DNA of 36,809 bases. Origin: Fidelibacterota bacterium (GTDB lineage: Bacteria; Fidelibacterota; UBA8477; JABMPR01). The translations under genes and the position numbers were made by a program. The notes beneath the pieces are model-generated. The model saw nothing but the letters and a program-made list of their open reading frames with translations, was not told where the DNA came from and made no database searches. The DNA is taken from the NCBI GenBank assembly GCA_016845065.1, contig JAERTG010000080.1:1-36809 (forward strand). The letters are read 5' to 3'. Position 1 is the stretch's first letter. Each line of letters starts with the position of its first letter. This document shows positions 1 to 9,030 of the stretch, piece by piece.

Positions 1-2
1 AT

Positions 3-116
3 ATTGACATGCTTGATGATGAAGGATCCGAATACTATCAGTGGAATCTGGGTTTCGGCGACTATGAAGACTATGACTGGCCCAAGCAAATCCAGGAATG
101 GGCTCGCATCGACTAA
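3..116 (+). CDS. C-terminal end of an unidentified protein (partial)
   Basis: An open frame enters from the left edge and stops at TAA 114-116, leaving 37 codons. The peptide is acidic and aromatic, with runs such as GFGDYEDYDWPKQIQEW. A rho-independent terminator follows 32 nt after the stop, which supports this frame being the real gene end. The fragment is too short to assign a family. An overlapping longer frame beginning at position 4 runs straight through the terminator and is not credible. Confidence 0.6.
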   Translation: MDMLDDEGSEYYQWNLGFGDYEDYDWPKQIQEWARID

Positions 117-148
117 GCTTGATTTATTCACCCCTCCAAAAATTTTAA

Positions 149-176
149 AGCTCTGCTCATGCAGGGCTTTTTTTTT
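149..176 (+). terminator. Rho-independent terminator of the upstream gene
   Basis: An 8-bp stem, AGCTCTGC pairing with GCAGGGCT with one G-T wobble and a 4-nt loop TCAT, is followed directly by a run of nine T. It ends the gene that enters from the left edge and isolates the following adhesin locus. Confidence 0.85.
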
Positions 177-255
177 ACCCATTCTTTTTACTCAGTTACT
201 TACTTACAAACATCACAACTCAGTGATAATCTGTTATCAACTCATCTGTAGATGT

Positions 256-282
256 ATGACAAATTCGGACAGAAATTGTCAT
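256..282. promoter_or_regulatory. Inverted heptamer pair ATGACAA-N13-TTGTCAT upstream of the adhesin gene
   Basis: ATGACAA (256-262) and TTGTCAT (276-282) form a perfect 7-bp inverted repeat with a 13-nt spacer in the 436-nt gene-free stretch 117-552. The same two heptamers, in the opposite order, flank the -35 box of the third pilin gene at 8112-8142. A shared regulator of the fibre locus is possible. The heptamer also occurs singly at about 18517, so chance is not excluded. Apart from this pair, the terminator and the promoter at 369-398, I see no gene or recognised riboswitch in 117-552. Confidence 0.3.
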
Positions 283-368
283 GAAAATGTGACGCAGATC
301 AATGAGTTCTGTCAGATAATTATGAATGTCTTATGTTAGGGAGCATACCTGACTAAAGTATGTTACTA

Positions 369-398
369 TTGACTCTGTACTTTCGAGAGTGGTATAAT
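369..398 (+). promoter_or_regulatory. Sigma70-like promoter for the adhesin operon
   Basis: TTGACT (369-374) and a perfect TATAAT (393-398) are separated by 18 nt. Transcription would start near 405, giving an untranslated leader of about 150 nt before the adhesin start. The leader is G-rich (blocks around 421-440 and 471-480), but I could not match it to a known riboswitch class. Confidence 0.7.
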
Positions 399-552
399 TA
401 TGATAAGTGTAGTAATAACAAGGGGTGGACTGGTCTGGGGCTTAGGTAAGAATCCTTGAATGTGCTGCCTTGGGAGGATGAGCTTTATTTGGCATATTAG
501 TTGTTTATATGAGGGGTTGGTCTAAACCGTGAGGAAATGAGACATCAGTAAG

Positions 553-3500
553 TTGAATATTATAAGTGCTATGGATTACAAGCAGAAGTTAATCAGGATG
601 CTGTTTGTGCTTCTTTTATTCAACCAAGGACTACATGCTCAGCCAGCTGGATATGAGCATCGGAAATTGCTCACTCTCAATAGTTCCCAGATCAGTGGAT
701 CCACGGCACATGCGAATTTTCCCATTATGGTGGAACTCACGGATACCGATTTAAAATCAACCAGCAATGGGGGCGGGGTTGTTAGTCCCTCTGGATATGA
801 TATCCTTTTCACCCAGAAGGATAGCACGACGCTATTAGATCATGAATTACAGAATTACACAGCCTCAACTGGACACCTGTTGTGTTGGGTCCGTATTCCA
901 TCTCTTTCACCTACGGTCAATGATACCATCTTTCTCTACTACGGAAAAACAGGAGTATATGCAGATCAATCTGACACACTTACCTGGAATAACAACTACC
1001 TCGGGGTATGGCATTTAGAGGATCTCACAGATGCTGCTGGTACCTATACTCTCACAGATCATAGTACGACAGCAAACAGTAGCGGTTATTTGGGAGCTGC
1101 CAGAGAATTTGATGGTGATGGGGATGATCTCGAAGAGCTGAAAGCTGCTACCTATCTGAATGGACTCTCCTCCCTATCTGTCTCCTTATGGGCCAAATCA
1201 GATGTTCTGGGTTCTGATCGAGGATTGATATATGGTGATGATCCCGATGGCTCTGATCGAAGGGTAGGATTTAGGCATGACGCGGCTGGTAATGCAGCGA
1301 CCAATATGTTTCGAACAAGCTTAAGAGTAGATAATGCTGGAACAAAACGAAACCAACGGTCAGAGACCAGTAATTCTTCTGCAACTACATCCTGGCAATT
1401 TCTAACGATGACGAGGGCTGATGGAACTGCAACCGACTTCTATATCGACGGAAGCCCGGACACACCCTCCTGGACCTCAACTACCAGAGCTGGTACAACC
1501 ACTGCCAATGACAAGTTGCTCATCGGAAAGGGTTCAGCCGATGGGGCTGCCCAATCATGGGATGGTCTGATCGATGAAGTTCGTTTATCCAATGTAGAGC
1601 TCTCAGCCGACTGGATTGCCACCGAATTCAACAATATGTCTGACCCAGTCTCTTTTCACACAGTTTCAACTGCTAACGAACTTCCCTGGTTATCCGATTT
1701 GGAAGGTGTTGCCCTTTCCTATCAGGAAAATGATCCTGCCGCTCAATTGACCAACGCAATAACCTGCCACGATTACAGCGATTTCGATATTGATAGTGCG
1801 AAGGTTCAGATCACTGGCAATTATTTGAGCACTGAGGATACGCTTCAGTTTATCACCAACTATGGAATTTCAGCCACATGGCAGTTGAGTAATGGCACTC
1901 TCAGATTGACTGGTACTGCCTCATTGGCTAATTATTCCTCAGCCCTTCAGGAAGTTAAATACTTCAATTCGAATGCTTCTCCATCCACATCAACCCGGAC
2001 GGTGAGCTTCAGTATCAGTGATGGAGTTGGGTTTAGTTCAACTGTTACACGAGACATCACCTTAAATGCCACAAATAATGCCCCTTCCCTGAGTACCATT
2101 GAAGGAACCACATTGGCCTACATCGATGGAGATCCCGATACAATTATTACCTCTACACTTGGGATTACTGACGTAGACGATTCCTACCTGGACTCGGCCT
2201 GGGTAGTTATTTCCAGCGGATACGCCAGTGGTGAGGATAAATTGGAATTTATCACAGCGAATGGAATCGTACCATCCTGGAGCAGTGTCAATGGGATATT
2301 GACTCTGGCAGGGTCATCATCTCTGACTAATTATCAAACAGCGCTCAGATCCGTGACCTATGATAATTTGAATCCTGACCCTGACGAAACCTTGCGGACA
2401 ATTGACTTTTATGTGAGCGATGGTGCTGCGCATAGTGACACCCTTAGCAGAAATCTTAGTGTAACTGCAGCTAATGATGCTCCAATTCTGGCAGATATGG
2501 AAGCAGCTGGGTTTGTATATAATGGCGGAGATGGTGCTGTGGTGCTCACGGATTCCATGACAGTCTCAGATGGAGATGATACGATAATTGATAGCGCAAG
2601 GGTTCAAATAACATCCAACTACATATCAGGCGAGGATAGCCTTGGTTTTGACACCATATACGGAATCACAAGTACCTGGTATCCCGGTGTTGGACTATTA
2701 GTACTAACTGGTAGTAATTCTCTGGCTCAATATGAAATTGCCCTTAGAACGGTTATCTATGAGAATTTACAGGCAACACCCACTACCTCCACTCGCATTG
2801 TCACTTTTACGGTAAGTGATGGAGACGTCTACAGTACCGGTGCGACCAGATCAATTTCATCGGGTGCTCCAGCAACCATCTCAGGGTTAGATCTCTGGTT
2901 GAATGGAAATGAGGGTGTCTACAACGACAATGGAGGTACGGTTCTAGGTTCTGATTCAGACCCTGTATTTGTCTGGAAAGATCAAAGTGGGAATGGCAGA
3001 GATTTTGTGGATATCGGCGGTCAACCGCTCCTACAGACGAATGTTGCGGGATTAAATGGTGCCAGTGCTATTGAATTTTCAGGTACTGGAACAGAATCCT
3101 TGCGAGATGGTGATGGCGAAAACTATATGAAACCACTTTCAGAATTCACCACCTTCTTTGTAGTTCAGTCCTACTCTACAGGAACCGATAAAGGAGTAAT
3201 CTCTTTACGAAATGCTGGAAACGGTGACAAAGAATTTTCGCTTCGATACGATGCGACTGGAGATAATGGCAGCGCGACGAATGTCATCAAAATAGCCGTT
3301 GGATCGGATGTTGTGGCCAATGAGCTTGAGAGTGTAGCACAGGTACAAACTACTGACGCGCAAATCATTTGCATGGATTGGGAAGCTGGTTCAGTTTGGG
3401 ATTTGTATATTGATGGTGTCCTAAACAATCCTTCCTACTCAGGATCTCCTCCCACAGGTACAATAGGTACTGGCACGAGGGTAGAGTTGGGTCGTGGACC

Positions 3501-6500
3501 GAATGACGGAGCAGGAAGCTGGGATGGCCTAATTGCCGAAGTAGTTCACTATGGGAAACACCTCTCCCAAAGTGAACGTGAAACTGTAGAAGACTATCTT
3601 TCTGAAAAATATGCAATTAGTGTCCGGCTTCTTGAACCTGCAACTGGTGGAGATTCCCTCTCAGCAGATGATGCAAATACAACCTTTACTACACTAACAG
3701 GGCCACGTATCACTGAAGATGTATCAGGTGAATTGAGCTCCGGAGGAACCATTGTTCTTAACGCACCTGCAGGCTTCCAGTTTGATACGAATCCTCCTAA
3801 TCCTTCGCTGAGTGTTCAGAAAGCCTACGGTGTCTCCACCGCTTTAGCAATGTCCTATACATCGAGAACATCATCGACCATTACCTTCACAGTCGACACA
3901 CCTTCCAATGGATCGAGTCAGCCAGGTGAAGTCACATTCAGCGGTATTAGAATTCAACCAACATCAGCAACAGTACCCAATACTGGAAACATCACAAATA
4001 CTGGGACCACAGGTGCAACTGGTGCAACAAACTATGGAACCATGAACATGATCGCCGGGAGTGCTACCAAGGTGGTTTATACACAACCACCCACCAATGG
4101 AAGTACAAGTGTGATACTTTCCCCTGCAATCGACGTAGAAGTTAGAGATGTGAATGACAATGTTATTAAGACACCAGGAACTTCAATCAGCATATCAAAA
4201 ACCACAGGAGCTGGAACACTTACTGGAACAACGACTCTGAATACCGATTCTGAAGGATCTGTCTCATTCAGCAATTTAGCCATTGATACTCCGGATACCT
4301 GTCGATTGACGGCAACAAGCTCTGGACTTACATCAGCTGTTAGCGACAGTTTTTACATTACAACTCCTGGCCTTTTTACGACCTTCTTAATTGAAAAGTT
4401 GAGTGGTGGAAATATTCTTACCCAGGATGCTGGTGTAGGATTTAATGTGAAAATATCTGCCGTTGATGGAAGTCAAACTGTGGATACTGACTACACTGAT
4501 TCTGTGGACATCACTTCAACCGGGACTCTGAGCGCTGGTAGTGGGACAACAGCAGCCTTTGTTGCAGGAGTGCTTAGTTCTCATACAGTTGCCATAAGCA
4601 GCGTAGGTAGTTATACCCTCACAGCAACCAATTCAGGAGGAGCAGAGACAGGAAGTAGCAATTCCTTCACTGTCCAGTCAGGCGCAGCCAGTGCCGTTAC
4701 GTCTCAAATTACAGCGTCGCCAATGGTTTTGAAAAATGATGCCTCAAGTACATCAACAATCACAGTCCAGCTTAAAGACGCCGGTGGAAACAATAAGACC
4801 TCTGGGGGGGCAACCGTCAATCTTGTTGCCACAGCAGGCACATTGCTTGGGAGTGTCACAGATAATGCTGATGGTACCTATACCCAATCCCTCCGGTCCT
4901 CATCTTCTGTTGAAGTTTCGGATATATCAGGAGTTCTGAATGGAGTAGGAATGTCCGATAGTGCTCAGGTGGAATTCAATGCATATACTCATATCTGGGA
5001 AAGTGATCCAGGCAATGATCCCTATACAAGCAGATGGGATACCATAGTAAATTGGGATAATGGGATACCTGGAAATACTGATGCAGTACTCATTCCAACC
5101 AACCCAGCAGATGGTACGCGGTATCCGACTATATCAACTGATAATCAACAGGTACTCACATTATCAATAGAATCCGGGGCAGATGTAACCCTATCTGGAA
5201 GTATCAGTTTCGATATTTTGGGTGATCTCTCTGGATTGGGTGACATTAATGGCGGAGCTTCTGATACGATCAGAGTTGGTGGCGATATGAGTATCTCAAC
5301 CAGTACTATCCCCTATGTAGAATTTGATGGTTCAGCATTTCAGACTGTTACAAGTCCACTTACTTTTACAAATATGGTGGTTGATAATACTTCTGGAGTG
5401 AAGGTCGGTGACAATTTTGAGGTCACTGACAATTTAAAGCTCACCAATGGCAGCTTAATAGTCCCCTCAGGAAGATCGTTGATCACAGATACCAAGACTA
5501 TCACATCGGGTGATCTACGCATGGAGCGCGAACTCACAGGCTCCACAGGATGGAGACTATTGGCCTCACCCGTAGCATCAACCTATGGTGACTTTTTTAA
5601 CAACATTTTTACGCAGGGATATACTGGGTCCGACTCTGCCAGTGGTTCACCCTCAGTACTCTATTATGATGAAACTTATACTGGTACTGATAATCAACGT
5701 TGGAGAAAACCCACCAACTCAACCAATTCAACAACAGCAGGCCGTGGCCTTTTTGTATATGTCTTTGGGTCAATAGGTGGTGAGGCTGCCTATTCAAATG
5801 CCTTGCCGATTACGCTTGATGTTAGTGGGGATGAAGAAGAGGGGGTAGCGGGAGTCTTCGATTTTGGAGTGACATACACAGCACTAGCCGATACCGGATG
5901 GAATCTGGTAGGAAATCCTTTTGCGGCAACCATTGATTGGGATGCAGCAGGTTGGACGAAAACCAATTTGGACAATGTCATCTATGTCTGGGACCATACT
6001 GCCAATTCTGGATCTGGAGCCTATTTAACCTGGAATGGGACTGCTGGGTCTCTAGGCAGTGGATTGATACCACCCTTTCAAGGCTTCTGGGTGAAAGCAA
6101 ATGCTGCAGCCCCTTCTCTCAAGGCAACAAAAGCAAATAACACGACTGGAGGCGTTTTTTACAAACAGGCAAGTGAGTATCCTATGCTCACCCTCCTTTT
6201 GGAAACAGACACGCTTAGTACGACCACCCACCTTCATTTTGATGAGACTGGTTCGATCAATAAAGATATCAAAGATGCCTATTATCTTGTGCCTCCAACC
6301 CAAACCTATCTCGAATTGTTTACTGAGAGCTATGACCAGAGCTATCTGTCCATCCAAGCCCATCCTTACCGATTTGGGCTTCCTCTGGAAATCCCCATTT
6401 ACGTGGACGGCTATGTTGATGGAGATCCGCTCTCTGGTCCCTATCGTATATCATGGCCTCGCTTCCAGAGCATGCATTCAAAATGGACCCTCATACTGGA

Positions 6501-6978
6501 GGACCTGGAAACCGGTGAAGAAATCGATCTGACAGATAATGATCACTATGAATTTGAGCATACCAATTTAACCAAAAGGACATTGGATTCTATCCTGCCT
6601 TCGAAAACTCTCACTAGCTCTGCACCCTTCCAATTACTGAAAAAGAGTGGGGGTGAAGGTCCACGTTTTATCCTTCGTATTGATCCTGGTAATGCCTTCC
6701 CTGAGCTACCAAGATTTTTTAATGTTGGGAAAAATTATCCTAATCCCTTTAATAACGGGACCATCATACCATTCTCAGTACCTCTTGAAGCAAAAGTTTC
6801 AGCGACTATTTATGATGTGAGAGGGCGTGTTGTGGAAGAACTCGTTCTGAATAAACCTTACTACGCAGGACATCACAAGTTAAACTGGCAGGCAAATGGT
6901 AGGAGCAGTGGAATTTATTTTTGTCATTTCCAGGTAGGAAGCAAACACTTCACAGAGAAGATGATACTGTTAAGATGA
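553..6978 (+). CDS. Giant secreted multidomain adhesin with T9SS C-terminal sorting domain
   Basis: A 2141-residue surface protein. Seen in order: a signal peptide (hydrophobic core around residues 16-29, ending HAQ); a DUF2341-like region (about 33-132); a LamG/concanavalin-like domain (150-368); three cadherin-like tandem repeats (375-770); a second LamG-like domain (776-1023); several Ig/invasin-like beta domains (about 1050-1476); a region resembling GWRLLASP repeats of surface proteins (from about 1668); and a T9SS type A sorting domain (2055-2141) with the NYPNPFN signature. The family-level expectation is export by Sec and then T9SS, with attachment or release at the surface. The start is TTG 553, preceded by GAGGAAATGAG at a rather long distance; ATG 571 or ATG 598 are alternatives and still leave a signal peptide. 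The stop overlaps the next start (ATGA), so it is translationally coupled to a pilin-like gene. A ligand cannot be inferred. Confidence 0.85.
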   Translation: MNIISAMDYKQKLIRMLFVLLLFNQGLHAQPAGYEHRKLLTLNSSQISGSTAHANFPIMVELTDTDLKSTSNGGGVVSPSGYDILFTQKDSTTLLDHELQNYTASTGHLLCWVRIPSLSPTVNDTIFLYYGKTGVYADQSDTLTWNNNYLGVWHLEDLTDAAGTYTLTDHSTTANSSGYLGAAREFDGDGDDLEELKAATYLNGLSSLSVSLWAKSDVLGSDRGLIYGDDPDGSDRRVGFRHDAAGNAATNMFRTSLRVDNAGTKRNQRSETSNSSATTSWQFLTMTRADGTATDFYIDGSPDTPSWTSTTRAGTTTANDKLLIGKGSADGAAQSWDGLIDEVRLSNVELSADWIATEFNNMSDPVSFHTVSTANELPWLSDLEGVALSYQENDPAAQLTNAITCHDYSDFDIDSAKVQITGNYLSTEDTLQFITNYGISATWQLSNGTLRLTGTASLANYSSALQEVKYFNSNASPSTSTRTVSFSISDGVGFSSTVTRDITLNATNNAPSLSTIEGTTLAYIDGDPDTIITSTLGITDVDDSYLDSAWVVISSGYASGEDKLEFITANGIVPSWSSVNGILTLAGSSSLTNYQTALRSVTYDNLNPDPDETLRTIDFYVSDGAAHSDTLSRNLSVTAANDAPILADMEAAGFVYNGGDGAVVLTDSMTVSDGDDTIIDSARVQITSNYISGEDSLGFDTIYGITSTWYPGVGLLVLTGSNSLAQYEIALRTVIYENLQATPTTSTRIVTFTVSDGDVYSTGATRSISSGAPATISGLDLWLNGNEGVYNDNGGTVLGSDSDPVFVWKDQSGNGRDFVDIGGQPLLQTNVAGLNGASAIEFSGTGTESLRDGDGENYMKPLSEFTTFFVVQSYSTGTDKGVISLRNAGNGDKEFSLRYDATGDNGSATNVIKIAVGSDVVANELESVAQVQTTDAQIICMDWEAGSVWDLYIDGVLNNPSYSGSPPTGTIGTGTRVELGRGPNDGAGSWDGLIAEVVHYGKHLSQSERETVEDYLSEKYAISVRLLEPATGGDSLSADDANTTFTTLTGPRITEDVSGELSSGGTIVLNAPAGFQFDTNPPNPSLSVQKAYGVSTALAMSYTSRTSSTITFTVDTPSNGSSQPGEVTFSGIRIQPTSATVPNTGNITNTGTTGATGATNYGTMNMIAGSATKVVYTQPPTNGSTSVILSPAIDVEVRDVNDNVIKTPGTSISISKTTGAGTLTGTTTLNTDSEGSVSFSNLAIDTPDTCRLTATSSGLTSAVSDSFYITTPGLFTTFLIEKLSGGNILTQDAGVGFNVKISAVDGSQTVDTDYTDSVDITSTGTLSAGSGTTAAFVAGVLSSHTVAISSVGSYTLTATNSGGAETGSSNSFTVQSGAASAVTSQITASPMVLKNDASSTSTITVQLKDAGGNNKTSGGATVNLVATAGTLLGSVTDNADGTYTQSLRSSSSVEVSDISGVLNGVGMSDSAQVEFNAYTHIWESDPGNDPYTSRWDTIVNWDNGIPGNTDAVLIPTNPADGTRYPTISTDNQQVLTLSIESGADVTLSGSISFDILGDLSGLGDINGGASDTIRVGGDMSISTSTIPYVEFDGSAFQTVTSPLTFTNMVVDNTSGVKVGDNFEVTDNLKLTNGSLIVPSGRSLITDTKTITSGDLRMERELTGSTGWRLLASPVASTYGDFFNNIFTQGYTGSDSASGSPSVLYYDETYTGTDNQRWRKPTNSTNSTTAGRGLFVYVFGSIGGEAAYSNALPITLDVSGDEEEGVAGVFDFGVTYTALADTGWNLVGNPFAATIDWDAAGWTKTNLDNVIYVWDHTANSGSGAYLTWNGTAGSLGSGLIPPFQGFWVKANAAAPSLKATKANNTTGGVFYKQASEYPMLTLLLETDTLSTTTHLHFDETGSINKDIKDAYYLVPPTQTYLELFTESYDQSYLSIQAHPYRFGLPLEIPIYVDGYVDGDPLSGPYRISWPRFQSMHSKWTLILEDLETGEEIDLTDNDHYEFEHTNLTKRTLDSILPSKTLTSSAPFQLLKKSGGEGPRFILRIDPGNAFPELPRFFNVGKNYPNPFNNGTIIPFSVPLEAKVSATIYDVRGRVVEELVLNKPYYAGHHKLNWQANGRSSGIYFCHFQVGSKHFTEKMILLR
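1675..2860 (+). repeat. Three tandem cadherin-like protein repeats of about 132 codons
   Basis: Within the adhesin, three diverged units begin near codons 375, 507 and 640. Each carries the series: (L/I)xxxEGxxLxY, ...DSAxVxI(T/S)xxYxSxEDxLxF...GI(x)xxW, ...LxLxGxxSLxxYxxAL(R/Q)xVxYxN, ...TRTVxFxxSDG. Unit length is nearly constant, as expected for a rod of beta-sandwich domains made by internal duplication. Confidence 0.8.
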
Positions 6979-7469
6979 AATTAGTGATTTACATACTTTC
7001 CCAAATAGTGCTGGCGGCTATGCTCTACGGACAGGATGATAAATCTTCCGTAGATCTTAATATTTCTGCATATGTTGTTGATCAGATTGAGGTCATCACC
7101 ATTTCTGATATTGATGCCGGAATTGTTCTGCCTGGTCAGGAAGAAAAAATCATTTCCCCCATCACGGATGGAGGTGCCGGCGTGCTGAGGTTGGAAGGTC
7201 AAGCTCACTCAAGTATCCAGGTATCCTATTCCAAACAGGTAACCATGACTAATTTGCAGTCGAGTCAACCCCTGCTCATGAACTATATGCTCAGTGGAGG
7301 ATCAGAAAATGATCAGTCCACCTCTATATTGTTTACCACCAATCCCGCCAATGTCATTTTGAATGCACAGGGGATTTATTATTTGTGGGTTGGGTGTAGA
7401 TTTAGTCTTGAAGGTTTGGTTGCAGGTGAATATGATGGTGACTTTATAGTTGAAGTGGATTACAACTAA
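6975..7469 (+). CDS. Small secreted pilin-like subunit (DUF4402-like), first of three
   Basis: A 164-residue protein with a signal peptide ending near residue 20 (MLYGQ-DDK). The mature part is a single beta-rich domain ending in the pattern AGEYDGDFIVEVDYN. That C-terminal pattern (G-x-Y-x-G followed by alternating hydrophobic residues and a terminal aromatic) recurs in the two following subunits and resembles DUF4402 proteins found beside chaperone-usher genes. The start ATG at 6975 overlaps the TGA of the adhesin gene, so the two are translationally coupled. A minor or adaptor subunit linking the adhesin to the fibre is an inference from position only. No catalytic motif is present. Confidence 0.7.
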   Translation: MKLVIYILSQIVLAAMLYGQDDKSSVDLNISAYVVDQIEVITISDIDAGIVLPGQEEKIISPITDGGAGVLRLEGQAHSSIQVSYSKQVTMTNLQSSQPLLMNYMLSGGSENDQSTSILFTTNPANVILNAQGIYYLWVGCRFSLEGLVAGEYDGDFIVEVDYN

Positions 7470-7470
7470 G

Positions 7471-8058
7471 ATGAGATCACAGCATAATAAGTATTTTTCA
7501 TTGGAATGGCAAAAACATGCTCTGGTACTTGTACCTCTGCTGATCACCTTGTCAGCTCAACCAATCCTGGGGCAGACTATTAACTTTAGTGTCCACGTCT
7601 CCAGTTCACTAGATGCCACAAAGGATGCAGACATGACCTTCCCCCAGGTATTCGCAGGAGATGGGATTACAGCAATTGGTAAAGGGGATGGTGGCATGGG
7701 GATATTCGCCATCAGTGGAAATGAGGAACTGGATGTTGAAGTAACTCTTGTTGCACCAGATTCATTGATACATGAAACTTACCCAGCTCAAAAAATGAAA
7801 CTTGATCTCCAGTTTGCTTACGCCAATCATGGTGTTAATGATGTCAATCAGTCGGTAACTGCAAGTGGAAATACTGCCCGTTTCCAAATGAGAGAGAGGG
7901 ATAGTGGACCTGCAGGTGCGCCTCCCACACCACCCAGTAGTGCCCATACACCGCAAATTGTTACGGCCTATTTATATGTTTTTGGTACCATAGATGTAGG
8001 TATGGTTACCTCAGGTGCTTACCTGGGTACAGTAGATTTATACGTTCAGTACTATTAG
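7471..8058 (+). CDS. Small secreted pilin-like subunit (DUF4402-like), second of three
   Basis: A 195-residue protein. ATG 7471 lies one base after the preceding stop. A long basic N-region is followed by a hydrophobic segment and a cleavage-like site near residue 34 (ILGQ-TINFSV). The mature domain contains a Pro-rich insert (around residues 150-160) and ends SGAYLGTVDLYVQYY, matching the terminal strand pattern of its neighbours. The tight spacing makes it part of the adhesin operon. It is probably a minor subunit of the same fibre, by analogy with DUF4402-like proteins in chaperone-usher loci. It has no cysteines that would suggest a disulfide-stabilised pilin. Confidence 0.68.
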   Translation: MRSQHNKYFSLEWQKHALVLVPLLITLSAQPILGQTINFSVHVSSSLDATKDADMTFPQVFAGDGITAIGKGDGGMGIFAISGNEELDVEVTLVAPDSLIHETYPAQKMKLDLQFAYANHGVNDVNQSVTASGNTARFQMRERDSGPAGAPPTPPSSAHTPQIVTAYLYVFGTIDVGMVTSGAYLGTVDLYVQYY

Positions 8059-8111
8059 CAATCACTAAAAAGTCGCAGTTGTCGTATTTTTAAAACAGTT
8101 CGTCAAATGTT

Positions 8112-8152
8112 TTGTCATAGATTGTTGACCCTTTTATGACAAGATTTGTAAT
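8112..8152 (+). promoter_or_regulatory. Promoter of the third pilin gene with flanking inverted heptamers
   Basis: TTGACC (8125-8130) and TGTAAT (8147-8152) are separated by 16 nt. TTGTCAT (8112-8118) and ATGACAA (8136-8142) bracket the -35 box as an inverted pair with a 17-nt spacer, a geometry compatible with an operator. Transcription would start near 8159. This gives the third pilin gene its own transcript, separate from or in addition to the adhesin operon. Confidence 0.45.
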
Positions 8153-8187
8153 TAATGTGAGAATTTTACAAACAAATTCTCCGTAAT

Positions 8188-8274
8188 GCCCTGTGGCACA
8201 GGGCTTTAGACATAGATCACAAGGTTTGGCACCATTGTTGAATATAATGGAGGCGTTCGACGGAGAAACGGACG
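8188..8274 (+). promoter_or_regulatory. Structured 5' leader of the third pilin gene (three hairpins)
   Basis: Three stems can be drawn: GCCCTGT/ACAGGGC (8188-8194 with 8198-8204, 7 bp, loop GGC, followed only by TTT); CCATT/AATGG (8232-8236 with 8246-8250, loop 9 nt); and CGTTCG/CGGACG (8254-8259 with 8269-8274, loop ACGGAGAAA). The first could be a weak attenuator or terminator of the upstream operon. The others sit just before the ribosome binding site. I could not match them to a known riboswitch. Confidence 0.4.
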
Positions 8275-8304
8275 ATAAAAATTGAAAAAAGGATGAATAG
8301 AAAA

Positions 8305-8868
8305 ATGAAAAAGATGACAATCGTAATTTTAATGGTAACTCTCATAGCCAGCTTTGCTTTTGCACAGGATCAAAACCTTGATGTTACTGCTACAGTAACT
8401 GTTACACCTCTTAGCTATACATCTAACACAGATGTAACTGTTGGTGATGTTAGCAAAGGAACAACCGCAACAGTGGATCCAAAAGATGCTGCTCACTTAA
8501 ATGCTCCAGGTGCTGCCGCTGGTAACATCACAATCAGTGGTGAAGAAGGTGCAACAGTAACCGTTGCATTCGATGCTACAGCAATTCTTGGTAACACGAC
8601 TGGCAACATGACTTTTACTGCTTCCGTAATGGGACACGCAGATACACAAGGTTCTGCAACTGCCCTTACATCTGGTGTATCCACAATTGATCTAAGTGGA
8701 ACTGCTGGTAATGGTGGAACAGGTTCATATAACTTCTGGGTTGGTGGTGACCTTCCCGTTGGTGCCGCTCAGAGCCCAGGTGCTTACACAACTACTGCTG
8801 GTGATGGTACAACAGGTTCCGGTGGACATGGTGGTGGAAACTGGTCAATGACCCTGGTTTATCAATAA
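8305..8868 (+). CDS. Likely major pilin subunit (DUF4402-like), third of three
   Basis: A 187-residue secreted protein. The signal peptide is MKKMTIVIL... with cleavage after FAFAQ. The mature domain is very rich in Thr, Gly, Ala and Val, has no Cys, and ends NWSMTLVYQ, the same terminal beta-strand style as the two upstream subunits. Its own promoter, long structured leader, strong terminator and uniform use of GGT, GCT, AAC and ACA codons suggest high expression, hence the major-subunit inference. ATG 8305 is preferred because AAAGGA lies 11 nt upstream; ATG 8293 would leave that sequence touching the start. It is probably exported through the chaperone and usher encoded just downstream. 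Confidence 0.72.
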   Translation: MKKMTIVILMVTLIASFAFAQDQNLDVTATVTVTPLSYTSNTDVTVGDVSKGTTATVDPKDAAHLNAPGAAAGNITISGEEGATVTVAFDATAILGNTTGNMTFTASVMGHADTQGSATALTSGVSTIDLSGTAGNGGTGSYNFWVGGDLPVGAAQSPGAYTTTAGDGTTGSGGHGGGNWSMTLVYQ

Positions 8869-8893
8869 AACAAGACTTCCTAAGCAAAACCGA

Positions 8894-8929
8894 GAAAGGG
8901 CTGTGATTTTCACAGCCCTTTCTTTTTTT
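8894..8929 (+). terminator. Strong rho-independent terminator after the third pilin gene
   Basis: A 13-bp perfect stem (GAAAGGGCTGTGA with TCACAGCCCTTTC, loop TTT) is followed by seven T. It separates the abundant subunit transcript from the chaperone-usher genes, a common way to set subunit levels above assembly factors. Confidence 0.92.
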
Positions 8930-9030
8930 ATGGAATTTGATTTCGTCTTATTTCGGGTGGCTTCCTGCCTCTATCTAGATTAATATATCAAGACACTAGA
9001 GAAATAATTATACAAAACTGAGAGATAGAA

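Noticed and set aside
4..339. 111-residue open frame overlapping the left-edge gene end
   Set aside because: It runs through a strong terminator (149-176), has no ribosome site or recognisable domain, and conflicts with the better frame ending at 116.
421..480. A riboswitch in the G-rich adhesin leader
   Set aside because: I could not draw a convincing multi-stem structure or match a conserved core; only a long G-rich leader can be stated.
8188..8274. A c-di-GMP (GEMM-type) riboswitch before the pilin gene
   Set aside because: A CACAGGGC block is present, but it is part of a simple self-complementary hairpin and the remaining conserved core of that riboswitch is missing.
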